From Bacillus sp. IITD106 (GTDB taxonomy: Bacteria > Bacillota > Bacilli > Bacillales > Bacillaceae_C): 57,337 nucleotides of DNA. Location of the stretch: the NCBI RefSeq assembly GCF_019459225.1, contig NZ_JAIAZY010000029.1, positions 1 through 57,337 of the forward strand, written 5' to 3'. The position numbers and the translations under genes are program-made. The notes below the pieces were generated by a model. It was not told the origin of the DNA. It did not search any database and was given only the letters and a program-made list of their open reading frames with translations. Positions 33,361 to 42,345 of the stretch are shown in pieces (position 1 is the first letter of the stretch; each line of letters starts with the position of its first letter).

Positions 33361-33376
33361 AACTAGGAGGGTTACT

Positions 33377-33862
33377 ATGTGGGCAGACAAACTAATCATC
33401 CAATATGAAGAGGGTCGCAAGGAACTAGGGCGGATGAAAAAGAGGTTAGGGCATACTGAAGAGGATCGGATGGACAAACGACAAATTAACGGAATGATTA
33501 ACGACATGTCTTTTGCAATCGACTGGATGAAGACAGGAAGAAGGCCAGGGAATAGACGAGGAGTAGACAAAAGGTCAGTTTATCAGCGTACTGTATTAGT
33601 GGATATGGACCTTATGCCTAGCTTGGATATTCAACCAGAGCCGAGAGAGTTAGAACGAGAGGAAAAACAGGCTTTGGTTAATATGCTAATCGACTTATCG
33701 CATAGAGAGAGACAATGTTATCTACTTCATATGGCGCAAGGTTGGAGCATGCAGGAAATCGCTGACGAGTTAGGAATTAAGAAGCCTTCCGTACAGAAAT
33801 TTATCGAAAGAGCGAAAAATAAATTAAAAAGAAAAATTTCTTGTCATACGAATGTCATATGA
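33377..33862 (+). CDS. Sigma-factor-like late gene regulator (Xpf/ArpU type)
   Basis: The 161-residue protein has a C-terminal region that is a sigma-70 region 4 helix-turn-helix (LSHRERQCYLLHMAQGWSMQEIADELGIKKPSVQKFIERAKNKLKRKI). The N-terminal part is charged and helical. It has the position and layout of PBSX Xpf and ArpU-type regulators that turn on late genes. AGGAGGG lies ahead of the ATG. It is the last gene before the terminase block. Confidence 0.85.
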   Translation: MWADKLIIQYEEGRKELGRMKKRLGHTEEDRMDKRQINGMINDMSFAIDWMKTGRRPGNRRGVDKRSVYQRTVLVDMDLMPSLDIQPEPRELEREEKQALVNMLIDLSHRERQCYLLHMAQGWSMQEIADELGIKKPSVQKFIERAKNKLKRKISCHTNVI

Positions 33863-34008
33863 ATGCCAACTTATGAATGAGAGGGTATATATTTACTAAT
33901 AAAGGTTAGTAAGTAATCTTTTAAAGACCTTACGGTCTTATATAACTCATATCTTTATATGTAAGATATACAATCTTACGGAAATTCAACTTATGTTATA
34001 TTCGTTTG

Positions 34009-34044
34009 GCATCTCTACTCTGGAAAAGTGGAGGTGCGTTTTTT
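34009..34044 (+). terminator. Terminator closing the early region
   Basis: GCATCTCTACT pairs with AGTGGAGGTGC (11 bp, three G-U) around CTGGAAA and is followed by GTTTTTT. The sequence before it (33863-34008) is AT-rich with a small AAGACC/GGTCTT hairpin and no gene. Confidence 0.8.
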
Positions 34045-34065
34045 ATATTGTCTTTTACTTAAAAG

Positions 34066-34097
34066 TAAAAATCCCCCACTCATAAAGAGTAGAGGAT
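34066..34097 (-). terminator. Minus-strand terminator at the end of the antisense peptide ORF
   Basis: On the minus strand ATCCTCTACTC pairs with GAGTGGGGGAT around TTTAT, followed by TTTTTAC. The hairpin contains the stop codon of the small ORF at 34080-34157, so it supports a real leftward transcript there. Confidence 0.6.
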
Positions 34098-34157
34098 TCT
34101 TGCCACGACTACTAGTAGAACTAGAGTGCGTGGGGAGATACTTACCGTAATCTCCAT
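34080..34157 (-). CDS. Candidate small hydrophobic peptide, 25 residues
   Basis: The ATG at 34157 follows AAAGGGTG on the minus strand. The peptide ends in a single hydrophobic helix (RTLVLLVVVARILYSL). A GGAGAT/ATCTCC hairpin covers the first codons, and a terminator begins at its stop. It lies between the early terminator and terS, opposite to all neighbours. Size, hydrophobicity and structured message resemble type I toxins of Bacillus prophages, but no known toxin family matches and the antitoxin RNA is not located. Confidence 0.4.
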   Translation of the reverse strand: MEITVSISPRTLVLLVVVARILYSL

Positions 34158-34312
34158 ACGGATCACCCTTTCTGGTGGGAGATTTCCCAACCTCAATAAG
34201 GGTAAACCCATAATCAAGGTAAAAGGTGATAAATAAAGTATATCAAGAACAACATTAAAAAGGTAGAGCAAGTTATTCTTTAGCAATTAGCATAGGGAGA
34301 TGGTGATATGTA

Positions 34313-34744
34313 GTGGCTAAACTAAGACCAAAACAACAAGCGTTTGCCGACTATTACATTGAATTGGGAAACGCTTATCAAGCAGCTATTAAGGCAGGAT
34401 ACAGTGAGAATTATGCCAAAGGTAATGTAGTGAAATTGTTGGAAAATGTGAGTGTAAATGCATATATAGAACAGCGTATGGAAGAATTGAAATCCAAACG
34501 TATAGCAGACCAACAAGAAATAATGGAATTCTTAACATCTGTAATGCGTGGTGAAATCGATGAACCGATGCCACTACTTGCTGGGGATGGCTATCAAGAA
34601 GTGGTGCATGTAAAGCCTAATGCACAAGCTAGAAAAGCAGCAGCTGAACTCTTAGGTAAACGCTACGCCATGTGGACTGACAAACAACAAGTTGAAAATA
34701 TCACTCCTGTATTCGTTGAGGATGTGCCACTAGATGACGACTAA
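34313..34744 (+). CDS. terS: Terminase small subunit
   Basis: The 143-residue protein has an N-terminal DNA-binding segment (LRPKQQAFADYYIELGNAYQAAIKAGYSENYAKGNVVKLLENVSVNAYI), which is the Terminase_2 family signature. It recognises the phage packaging site, which usually lies in or near this gene. The start is a GTG with GGGAGATGGTG ahead. It overlaps terL by 11 bases. Confidence 0.92.
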   Translation: MAKLRPKQQAFADYYIELGNAYQAAIKAGYSENYAKGNVVKLLENVSVNAYIEQRMEELKSKRIADQQEIMEFLTSVMRGEIDEPMPLLAGDGYQEVVHVKPNAQARKAAAELLGKRYAMWTDKQQVENITPVFVEDVPLDDD

Positions 34745-36026
34745 GGAACAACCCAGAATTTCACCATCTAAAGCTATCGGTAAAGGTTATAACCGATTTT
34801 GGCACAACAGACAGTTCTATCGTGTTGTGAAGGGTTCCCGTGGTAGCAAGAAATCTAAGAATACAGCTATTAATTTCATTTACCGAATTATGAAGTATGA
34901 ATGGTCAAACTTGCTTGTCATTAGACGTTATTCTAACACCAACAAGCAATCCACATACACAGATTTAAAATGGGCAGCCAATAAACTAAAAGTTGCTCAT
35001 CTTTTCAAATTCAATGAATCAATGCCAGAAATCACTTATTTACCTACTGGACAGAAGATATTATTCAGAGGTCTTGATGACCCACTTAAAATTACGTCAA
35101 TCACGGTAGAGGTAGGGATATTATGTTGGTTATGGGTAGAGGAAGCATATCAATTAGAATCAGAGGATGACTTTAGAACAGTTGTTGAATCCATTCGTGG
35201 TTCACATGATGATCCAGAGTTCTTCAAGCAAATTACACTCACGTTTAACCCTTGGTCAGAACGACATTGGTTGAAACGTGTTTTTTTTGACCCTGAAACA
35301 AGAGAAAAGGACACATTTGCTATTACAACGACATTCAGAGTCAATGAGTGGCTGGACGAAGTGGACAAAGCAAGATATGAAGATTTATACCGTACCAATC
35401 CACGAAGGGCCCGTATTGTTTGTGATGGTGATTGGGGCGTTGCAGAAGGTCTTGTATTTGAAAACTTTGAGGTCAGAGACTTTGACCCAATCGAGAAAAT
35501 CAAACAGATTCAAGAAACTACTCATGGGATGGACTACGGATTCACTAATGACCCTACAACTCTAGCAGGCTCAATTGTTGATTTACCAAATAAAGAAATA
35601 TGGATATATGACGAGCATTACGAAAAAGGCATGACAACGGATGACATTTACAAGATGTTAGCCGAAAAAGAACTGTTAAAGGCTTCAATCACTGGTGATA
35701 GCGCAGAGCCAAGACTGATTAAGGAATTGGTCAGTAAAGGCGTTAGAAGGCTTCATTCTTCTGTAAAAGGGAAGGGGAGCGTTATGCATGGCATTAACTT
35801 CTTGCAAGGTTTCAAGATATATATTCATCCTTCTTGTGTTCATACGATTGAAGAATTTAACACTTACACCTTCAAGCAGGATAAAGAAGGTAAGTGGCTG
35901 AACGAGCCGATTGATGACAATAACCATCTGATCGATGCCCTACGCTACTCAATGGAGCGTTATCACTTAGGTAAGAAAAAAGACAAGCAAGATAAATATA
36001 AGGCAATTCAGACTCTTGGCTTGTAA
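34734..36026 (+). CDS. terL: Terminase large subunit, PBSX family
   Basis: The 430-residue packaging motor has an ATPase half with a Walker A-like KGSRGSKKSKNTA and Walker B LCWLWVEEAYQL. The nuclease half has GMDYGFTNDPTTL, TGDSAEPRLIKEL and a final DNNHLIDALRYSMERY with the conserved acidic residues. It cuts and pumps DNA into the prohead with TerS and the portal. Confidence 0.93.
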   Translation: MTTKEQPRISPSKAIGKGYNRFWHNRQFYRVVKGSRGSKKSKNTAINFIYRIMKYEWSNLLVIRRYSNTNKQSTYTDLKWAANKLKVAHLFKFNESMPEITYLPTGQKILFRGLDDPLKITSITVEVGILCWLWVEEAYQLESEDDFRTVVESIRGSHDDPEFFKQITLTFNPWSERHWLKRVFFDPETREKDTFAITTTFRVNEWLDEVDKARYEDLYRTNPRRARIVCDGDWGVAEGLVFENFEVRDFDPIEKIKQIQETTHGMDYGFTNDPTTLAGSIVDLPNKEIWIYDEHYEKGMTTDDIYKMLAEKELLKASITGDSAEPRLIKELVSKGVRRLHSSVKGKGSVMHGINFLQGFKIYIHPSCVHTIEEFNTYTFKQDKEGKWLNEPIDDNNHLIDALRYSMERYHLGKKKDKQDKYKAIQTLGL

Positions 36027-36039
36027 AAGAGGTGAGAAA

Positions 36040-37500
36040 ATGGACAAAGTAAACGAATTCGAAACAGCTAGATATGAGTATTCAGCAGGAGCACATCAGC
36101 GTTTTTCCGATGAAGCTAACATTCATTACACGTATTCGAGCGCAGATGACTTGTTAAATAAGCTAGAGGACCTATCAGAGTTTATTCAGCACCATATCGA
36201 ACACCAGCAACCGAGATTATTAACGCTGAGGAATTACTACACAGGCAATAACGAAACCATTCTCCAGAAGAACCGGAGAAAAGAGGAACATCTAGCCGAT
36301 CATCGAGCTACTCATAACTTTGCTAAGTATGTGAGTCAGTTTATACAGGGCTATATGATGGGTGTTCCGTTAAAGACGACTTACCCAACGGAAGAGGTTA
36401 ACGAAAAAATAAGGGATATCAACCGAACCAATGATGCAGATGAACATAACTCAGACTTAGTATTGGACCAATCGATATATGGCCGAGCTTACGAACTGTT
36501 ATATCGCAACAAGAGGGATGAAACGAGGTTCACTGCATTAAATGTGCTGGAAACATTCGTTATTTATGATGATACCGTTGAAAGAAATCCTATCGCAGCT
36601 GTCAGATACATCAGCAACCGATTTAAGGATGATTCAAAGGTTTATTTGTATACAGAAAGTAAACGCATTGAGTATTCGATGGGTGATGACTTCAAGCTTA
36701 CATTCGTTGACGAGGAGCCACACTTTTTCAAAGGAGTTCCCATCATCGAATATGAAAACAATAAATATAGGCAAGGTGATTTCGAGGACGTTCTTGCATT
36801 AATAGACTTATATGACAGCGCACAGTCTGACACGGCAAATTACATCCAAGACCTGAACGACGCCCTCCTTGTCATCATAGGGAATCTTGACTTGGAAGTA
36901 GGCGAAGCGAAAACAATGAAAGAGCACAACTTATTGCTTTTGCAGACTGAGCCGGATGTCGACGGAAAAGCGGGTAATGTTGATGCAAAGTATATTTATA
37001 AGCAATATGATGTAGCGGGAACGGAAGCGTATAAAGACAGGATTTTTAACAATATCTTGTTATTCACTTCAATTCCTAATTTGTTAGATGATAAAAAAGG
37101 AACTAATCCGCAATCTGGTGAAGCAATCAAAATGAAATTGTTTGCTCTGGAGCAGAAAAGGGCGACAAAGGAGCGTTTATTTAAGAAATCATTACGTGAT
37201 CGCTACCGCTTAATCAATAACATCATGAGCATTGCTGCTGAAGGTGCTTTTAATGTTAACGATATTACAATCACATTTACCGAGAACCTACCGAGTGCCA
37301 TTGACCAAGAATTGAAATGGTTCGCTAGTTTGGGTGGGGAATTGTCTCAAGAAACAATGCTCTCGTTGTTGTCGTTTGTGGAGAATCCTAAAGAGGAACT
37401 CGAGAAGATTAAGAAGGAAAGGGAAGAAAGAAACTCCTTCTTAGATACTTACGGATTCGCTGATACATCGGAGGAATCAGACGATGGCACGAACGAATAA
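36040..37500 (+). CDS. Portal protein, SPP1 gp6 family
   Basis: About 486 residues. YYTGNNETILQKNRRKEEHLADHRATHNFAKYVSQFIQGYMMG and PVPI-like regions followed by SAQSDTANYIQDLNDALLVIIGNL are typical of SPP1-type portals, which form the dodecameric ring at the head vertex. The ATG at 36040 has AGAGGTGAG ahead; the frame from 36016 overlaps terL and is rejected. It overlaps the next gene by 17 bases. Confidence 0.92.
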   Translation: MDKVNEFETARYEYSAGAHQRFSDEANIHYTYSSADDLLNKLEDLSEFIQHHIEHQQPRLLTLRNYYTGNNETILQKNRRKEEHLADHRATHNFAKYVSQFIQGYMMGVPLKTTYPTEEVNEKIRDINRTNDADEHNSDLVLDQSIYGRAYELLYRNKRDETRFTALNVLETFVIYDDTVERNPIAAVRYISNRFKDDSKVYLYTESKRIEYSMGDDFKLTFVDEEPHFFKGVPIIEYENNKYRQGDFEDVLALIDLYDSAQSDTANYIQDLNDALLVIIGNLDLEVGEAKTMKEHNLLLLQTEPDVDGKAGNVDAKYIYKQYDVAGTEAYKDRIFNNILLFTSIPNLLDDKKGTNPQSGEAIKMKLFALEQKRATKERLFKKSLRDRYRLINNIMSIAAEGAFNVNDITITFTENLPSAIDQELKWFASLGGELSQETMLSLLSFVENPKEELEKIKKEREERNSFLDTYGFADTSEESDDGTNE

Positions 37501-38422
37501 AAATAGTCGGGATTACTGGCGGGATCGTGAAATAGAGCATGCGAAAACCATGTTAAAAGATGAAAATAAAATAAAAAAGAAGATAGCCTATCTTTATAGC
37601 GATACAGCACGAGAGATTGAAAAAGAAATAAATACAATGCTAAGTAACTATGCAAGCAAGAACGGCTTATCTATGACCGATGTGAAACGATTGGTAAATG
37701 CTACTGACATAAGAGATTACGAAGCAAAGGCAGCTCGATATGTTAAAGAAAAAAATCTTTCTGATATTGCGAATAAAGAAATGGCTATTTATAACTTAAA
37801 AATGAAATTAAGTCGCTTAGAACTCATTATGGCTCATGTTAACCTGGAACTTATAGCTTTAACAGATGGTGTAGAAAAGTTAATTTACGAACGAGTATTG
37901 ACAGTTGGTTTGGATGAAGTCAAACGACAATCAGGAATACTTGGCGAGTCTATCAACGTAAATAAAAAAGATATTGAATATATCGCCAGAAGGCAATTTC
38001 AAGGTGATGATTTTAGTAATCGCTTGTGGAAAAATAAGCGCGTTTTGCATGTTGAGCTTGAAAAACGTTTGTCTGAAATGATAACAAAAGGACAGAATCC
38101 TAAAGTCGCTGCGCGTAAATTAAGACAAGTAATCGAACAATCAAAATATAACGCTGAACGAATTATGGTTACGGAAGGCGCGAGAGTACAAATAGAATCG
38201 CAGATGGAGTCATTTAAAAGCATCGGGTACGAACAATACGAATTTATCGCAACAGAAAGCGCCTGTGACGTTTGCGGACCTTTAGACGGCAAGATATTTA
38301 AAGTAAGTGAGGCTATGCCAGGAGAAAATGCGGCACCAATGCATCCCTGGTGTCGCTGTAGTGCTAGTGCATATATGTCTCGTGAAGAATGGGATAGGAA
38401 ACTGAAAGAGAGGGGGTTGTGA
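37484..38422 (+). CDS. Minor capsid protein, SPP1 gp7 (MuF) family
   Basis: The 312-residue protein has a C-terminal MuF domain (RIMVTEGARVQIESQMESFKSIGY ... ACDVCGPLDGKIFKVSEAMPGENAAPMHPWCRC). In SPP1 the gp7 protein sits at the portal and helps DNA ejection. The rest is helical. GGAGGAA lies ahead of the ATG, which overlaps the portal gene. Confidence 0.88.
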   Translation: MARTNKNSRDYWRDREIEHAKTMLKDENKIKKKIAYLYSDTAREIEKEINTMLSNYASKNGLSMTDVKRLVNATDIRDYEAKAARYVKEKNLSDIANKEMAIYNLKMKLSRLELIMAHVNLELIALTDGVEKLIYERVLTVGLDEVKRQSGILGESINVNKKDIEYIARRQFQGDDFSNRLWKNKRVLHVELEKRLSEMITKGQNPKVAARKLRQVIEQSKYNAERIMVTEGARVQIESQMESFKSIGYEQYEFIATESACDVCGPLDGKIFKVSEAMPGENAAPMHPWCRCSASAYMSREEWDRKLKERGL

Positions 38423-38423
38423 A

Positions 38424-38528
38424 TTGATTGAACTTTTAATGTTTTGGTCAATTGTAATTCCGGTTTTAATAATCGCACTTGGTCCTCTATCGGTGGCTTT
38501 GTGGTTAGTTATTAATTGGGAGGGTTAA
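38424..38528 (+). CDS. Small membrane protein in the head module
   Basis: 34 residues from a TTG, with AGAGGGGG upstream. Almost the whole peptide is one hydrophobic helix (LLMFWSIVIPVLIIALGPLSVALWLVI). It starts right after the gp7-like gene. The function is unknown. Confidence 0.45.
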   Translation: MIELLMFWSIVIPVLIIALGPLSVALWLVINWEG

Positions 38529-38546
38529 AAGAAAGGGGGTTGTAAA

Positions 38547-38744
38547 ATGAACGGATTGCTATTGCAACAAGCTATAGAATTGCTCAAAGGAATCGCCACT
38601 GACGAATTGGAAACCGTGCAGATTAATAACACGAAATATGATGATGGTTCCATCGGTTTTTCAGTGGAGCTTACTTATCCAGCTAAAGGCGATTTGCCGG
38701 AAAGGTATGGTGGACTATTAATCTCCGAGCTATCGGTTAAATAG
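38547..38744 (+). CDS. Hypothetical phage protein
   Basis: 65 residues (LLLQQAIELLKGIATDELETVQINNTKYDDGSIGFSVELTYPAKGDLPERYGG). AAAGGGGG lies ahead. Helix then beta-rich; no family recognised. It sits in the head module between minor capsid and scaffold genes. Confidence 0.6.
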   Translation: MNGLLLQQAIELLKGIATDELETVQINNTKYDDGSIGFSVELTYPAKGDLPERYGGLLISELSVK

Positions 38745-38915
38745 TATTTGTCCGAAACGACGTTAAACTACACTAAATCAATCGTACAGGGGCTTTGCAA
38801 ACAATCGAATAGAAACATATACAAAGAGCGTCAAAGGGCTTATACAAGCGTTTTGGGGCTTATTTGTCGTGTCTCTATAGATTGGGAAGAAAGTGTCTGT
38901 GGGATAGGAGGAAAA

Positions 38916-39473
38916 ATGATGACTGAGGAAAATAAAAACACTGAAACAAACGAAACAGAAAATACAGAAGTTGAAAAAGTGGAACTCACAGCAGAAGAAT
39001 TGCAGAAGAAGATTGAGGCTGAATCAGACCGCAAATTGGCAAAGGCTCTCGAAAAAAAGCAAAAGGAATGGGAATCCAAACAACAGGAAGCCATCCAGAA
39101 AGCTTTAGAGGAAAAAGAACGTCTTTCTAAGCTATCTGAAAAGGAACGCAAGGAAGAGGAACTTTCTCAACGCGAAAAAGACCTTCAAAAGCGTTTGGCT
39201 GACATCGAACGCAAGGAACTAAAGGCAGATGCGATTGCGGACTTATCCGATAAAGGTTTACCAGCTAATTTTGCAGACTTCCTACTTGCAGAAGATGCCG
39301 AAAAAACACTTGAAAACATTAACAATTTTAAGACAGCCTTTGATGAAGCTGTTAATGCGGCAGTGAAAGAAAAGTTAAGGCAAGATACGCCGCCAGCTGG
39401 TGGGGGAAGCATCAAAAACGGTAAAGCGCCATCCGTTGCGGAATTGGCGAAAGAGTCAAGACTTATTAAATAA
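38916..39473 (+). CDS. Capsid scaffold protein (DUF4355)
   Basis: About 185 residues. Very charged, with a long central coiled coil (SDRKLAKALEKKQKEWESKQQEAIQKALEEKERLSKLSEKERKEEELSQREKDLQ) and a short C-terminal helix after a PPAGGGSIKNG linker, the DUF4355/GP20 scaffold layout. AGGAGG lies before the ATG at 38916 (38919 also possible). It organises the prohead and precedes the major capsid gene. Confidence 0.88.
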   Translation: MMTEENKNTETNETENTEVEKVELTAEELQKKIEAESDRKLAKALEKKQKEWESKQQEAIQKALEEKERLSKLSEKERKEEELSQREKDLQKRLADIERKELKADAIADLSDKGLPANFADFLLAEDAEKTLENINNFKTAFDEAVNAAVKEKLRQDTPPAGGGSIKNGKAPSVAELAKESRLIK

Positions 39474-39490
39474 TTAGGAGGAATTATAGA

Positions 39491-40420
39491 ATGGCAAAAT
39501 TTAATCCAGATAACGTACTATTGCAAGATTATAAAACGGGGAAAATCCCAGAAGAACAAGGAACGCTCATCTTAAAAGAAACAATGTCCAATTCAGTCAT
39601 GATGCAGCTAGCAAAGTACGAGGAAATGACGAAACAAAAGAAAACTTTCCAATACCTAGCAGAAGGCGTTGGCGCTTATTGGGTGGGTGAGGGTGAAGTC
39701 ATCCAGACATCCAAACCACAATGGTTAACTGCCACGATGGAAGCGAAAAAGCTAGGTGTCATCATCCCGGTTTCGCGTGAATTCTTACAGTATTCGGTAA
39801 CAAACTTCTTTAATGAAGTCCGTCCATTAATCGCAGAGGCTTTTTACAAGAAGTTTGACGAAGCGACTATTCTGAATGCGGATAATCCATTTACTCAATC
39901 GCTACAGGAGTCAGTAACGGATGCAGAACACATCATCACTGGTGACATCAACGGAGATAATTTCTTTGATTTAACAGACCTAGTGAATGATGCAGGGTTT
40001 GACGTAAATGCTTTCATTTCTAAGAAGCAAAACCGTTCACTATTACGCCGTGTGGTTGATGGATTTACGCAAGAAGATGGAACGATTACAGATCCAGTGC
40101 GCTTGTACAATCGTGGGGCGAATACACTTGATGGCTCACCGGTTGCGGATTTGGAATCTACTAAAATGAAAAAAGGTGAATTGTTTGCAGGGAACTTTAA
40201 CTATGTTCGTTACGGTATCCCTTATAACTTGAATTACAGCATTTCAGAAGAAGCGCAGCTGTCTTCAATCGTGGATGAAGCTGGAAAACCTATCAATCTA
40301 TGGGAGCGTGAATTGATGGCAATTCGTGCAACGATGGATGTAGGGTTCATGGTGCTTAAAGACGATGCATTCGCTAAGATTGAGCCAAATGGAAGTGGCG
40401 GCGGAGGTGTAGAAGGGTAA
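39491..40420 (+). CDS. Major capsid protein, HK97-fold
   Basis: 309 residues. TLILKETMSNSVMMQLAKYEEMTKQKKTFQYLAEGVGAYWVGEGEVIQTSKPQW and LGVIIPVSREFLQYSVTNFFNEVRPLIAEAFYKKFDEATI are typical of HK97-fold capsid proteins, followed by a YNRGANTLDGSPV/MDVGFMVLKDDAF region. It ends with a Gly-rich tail. AGGAGG precedes the ATG. The next gene starts at its stop codon. Confidence 0.92.
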   Translation: MAKFNPDNVLLQDYKTGKIPEEQGTLILKETMSNSVMMQLAKYEEMTKQKKTFQYLAEGVGAYWVGEGEVIQTSKPQWLTATMEAKKLGVIIPVSREFLQYSVTNFFNEVRPLIAEAFYKKFDEATILNADNPFTQSLQESVTDAEHIITGDINGDNFFDLTDLVNDAGFDVNAFISKKQNRSLLRRVVDGFTQEDGTITDPVRLYNRGANTLDGSPVADLESTKMKKGELFAGNFNYVRYGIPYNLNYSISEEAQLSSIVDEAGKPINLWERELMAIRATMDVGFMVLKDDAFAKIEPNGSGGGGVEG

Positions 40421-40971
40421 TGACATCTTTCCAAGCGCAAGTCATACAGAATATTCCAGCTAACCGATTAGTGGCTCTGGCTGGAATGGGTTCTGTTGAT
40501 AATCGTGAGTATGACAAAATATATTTAAAAAAGTCCGAATTGGGATGGCTACCCGATTTTGTGACAAGCGTTGACTTGGAAGAAGGTCAAGAAGTGGGTG
40601 TTGTAATCCGCAATAACCCTATTTGGGATGTAGAAGCGGCTCAACGTCTACCTGCTGGAACTTTAGTTATGTGTGATGAAGAGGGACGTGTTAAGTCATA
40701 TAATCCATCTCAAGGAAATCATATAGGCTATACAACGCATGAAGTAGAAGCCGGTGAAGTTGTTTCTATCGTCCGTAAATACGGGAACATGCCACAAAAT
40801 CAAATTGAGGCTGCAGCATTTAGTGCAGAGGATTATCAAAGCGAACCGGAGTTTAATGACCTTGGAGATTTAACGAATGCTGAATTAAAGGAGCTTTTAG
40901 ATAAAAAGGGTATTGAATATAAGGCAAACGCAACAAAAGCTGAATTAATCGCTTTATTGGGCGGTGAATAA
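40420..40971 (+). CDS. Head protein with C-terminal HeH/LEM-like motif
   Basis: 183 residues. The N-terminal part (IQNIPANRLVALAGMGSVD...) may be a capsid-decoration or head-fibre domain. The C-terminus LTNAELKELLDKKGIEYKANATKAELIALL is a HeH/LEM-like helix-extended-loop-helix often found on phage head proteins and thought to bind DNA. The start overlaps the capsid stop codon. Confidence 0.65.
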   Translation: MTSFQAQVIQNIPANRLVALAGMGSVDNREYDKIYLKKSELGWLPDFVTSVDLEEGQEVGVVIRNNPIWDVEAAQRLPAGTLVMCDEEGRVKSYNPSQGNHIGYTTHEVEAGEVVSIVRKYGNMPQNQIEAAAFSAEDYQSEPEFNDLGDLTNAELKELLDKKGIEYKANATKAELIALLGGE

Positions 40972-40973
40972 TC

Positions 40974-41297
40974 ATGCTAGAGCGTATTAAGACGTTACTA
41001 GGTATTGAGGACACGTTACAGGACGATGTCCTCAATATCATCATTGAAAATGTATCTGCTCATCTAAAGGCATTGTTAGGCAAAGATGTTCCTAGTGAGT
41101 TAGAGTTCATTGTCACAGAAATATCTATCCGACGATACAACAGAATCGGCACCGAAGGGATGAAATCCGAGTCAGTCGAAGGTCACAACATCACCTTTTA
41201 TGATTTGAAAGATGAATTCGTACCTTATGAATCGATTATTGCCGCACATAAAGACCCACCTGAAAAGCCAGGTAGAGGGCGAGTGATGTTCATTTGA
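40974..41297 (+). CDS. Head-tail connector protein
   Basis: 107 residues, helical at the N-terminus (RIKTLLGIEDTLQDDVLNIIIENVSAHLKALLG) with the SIRRYNRIGTEGMKSESVEGHNITFY segment of gp6/gp15-type connectors that sit under the portal. It lies in the usual place between capsid and head-closure genes. Confidence 0.8.
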   Translation: MLERIKTLLGIEDTLQDDVLNIIIENVSAHLKALLGKDVPSELEFIVTEISIRRYNRIGTEGMKSESVEGHNITFYDLKDEFVPYESIIAAHKDPPEKPGRGRVMFI

Positions 41298-41599
41298 GAT
41301 TTTCTGATAGAATCACCTTTGTCACTGAAAAAGAGGGCGGATACAATCCAATCACAGGCGAACATGAAGAAGCCAAGCTAGAGATGGTCACAAAGCCTTG
41401 TAATTTGTCCACAATGGGCGTAGACCGCACGAATGAACTATTTGGCCAGATTGATAAGAAAATCACGGTAGCGAGGTTACAGAGCCCTTATACAAAGCCA
41501 TTCGATTACGTTCGTATCAAAGGACAAAAATACAATGTGAAACGCCAATCTGATTACCGGAAAGGCGTTTTTTATTTAGAAGGTGTTTCCGGTGGGTAG
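41294..41599 (+). CDS. Head closure (head-tail adaptor) protein
   Basis: 101 residues of the SPP1 gp16 type: FSDRITFVTEKEGGYNPITGEHEEAK ... PYTKPFDYVRIKGQKYNVKRQSDYRKGVFYLEGV. It plugs the connector after packaging and joins the tail. It overlaps its upstream neighbour by four bases. Confidence 0.87.
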   Translation: MRFSDRITFVTEKEGGYNPITGEHEEAKLEMVTKPCNLSTMGVDRTNELFGQIDKKITVARLQSPYTKPFDYVRIKGQKYNVKRQSDYRKGVFYLEGVSGG

Positions 41600-41933
41600 A
41601 GCGAGTTTATCTGTAAAAGGTACAGCGGATTTAATCGGTAAATTAAAGCGCAACGCTAATTTGGATGACGTGAAGCACACTGTAATGATGAATGGTGCAG
41701 AAATGCACGCAAATATGATGCGTGACAGTCCGGTGGATACAGGGTTTCTCAAAAGGAGCATCAAGATTAAGTCACTTGATAACGGATTTACAGTTCGTGT
41801 CACACCGACAGCGGATTATGCGCCTTATTTGATCTACGGCACCCGTTTTATGTATGCGCGAGATTTCTTTAGACCTAATTATTATGAGCAACGCAAAAAA
41901 TTTTTATCAGATTTAAATAGATTAATGAAATAG
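41592..41933 (+). CDS. HK97 gp10-type tail-joining protein
   Basis: About 113 residues. GAEMHANMMRDSPVDTGFLKRSIKI and TPTADYAPYLIYGTRFMYARDFFRPNYYEQRKKFLSDL are the HK97 gp10 family pattern. The GTG at 41592 with GAAGGTG six bases ahead is chosen. It overlaps the head-closure gene by eight bases. Confidence 0.88.
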   Translation: MGRASLSVKGTADLIGKLKRNANLDDVKHTVMMNGAEMHANMMRDSPVDTGFLKRSIKIKSLDNGFTVRVTPTADYAPYLIYGTRFMYARDFFRPNYYEQRKKFLSDLNRLMK

Positions 41934-41941
41934 GTGATTAC

Positions 41942-42334
41942 ATGGCAGTCGATTTAAAATCACCACAGCAACAAGTCTTTGACGCTGTCTTTCTAGCGTC
42001 TTTTTTACTTGGTTATAAAACTTTCGACTATCTCCCTGCAAAAGAAACAACTTATCCATTTGTATACATCGGGGAACAGACAGATCAAGACAGGCGCACC
42101 AAATCTCTCATTTACGGGAGAGTTCAGCAAACCATTCACATCTACCACGACTATAAAAAGCGTAGAGAACTCACAACGATGATGGACAAGTTAAAAGTCG
42201 AATGTCGCAAATTAAAACAAACAGAGAATTTTTATCTCACATTTAAAAATATCACTTCTCGAACGTTGATTGATACATCAACAGGAGAGCCGTTACTACA
42301 TGGAGTTATCGAGGTAGAATTTCAATTTAATTAG
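41942..42334 (+). CDS. Tail terminator/completion protein (DUF3168/SPP1 gp17-like)
   Basis: 130 residues; QQQVFDAVFLASFLLGYKTFDYLPAKETTYPFVYIGE and RVQQTIHIYHDYKKRRELTTMMDKL resemble tail-completion proteins that cap the tail at the head side. It precedes the major tail gene, as expected. Confidence 0.75.
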   Translation: MAVDLKSPQQQVFDAVFLASFLLGYKTFDYLPAKETTYPFVYIGEQTDQDRRTKSLIYGRVQQTIHIYHDYKKRRELTTMMDKLKVECRKLKQTENFYLTFKNITSRTLIDTSTGEPLLHGVIEVEFQFN

Positions 42335-42345
42335 GAGGTATAAGC

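Noticed and set aside
34158-34286. Upstream extension of the antisense peptide ORF to 34286
   Set aside because: The extension has no start signal; the ATG at 34157 has a ribosome binding site at a suitable distance.
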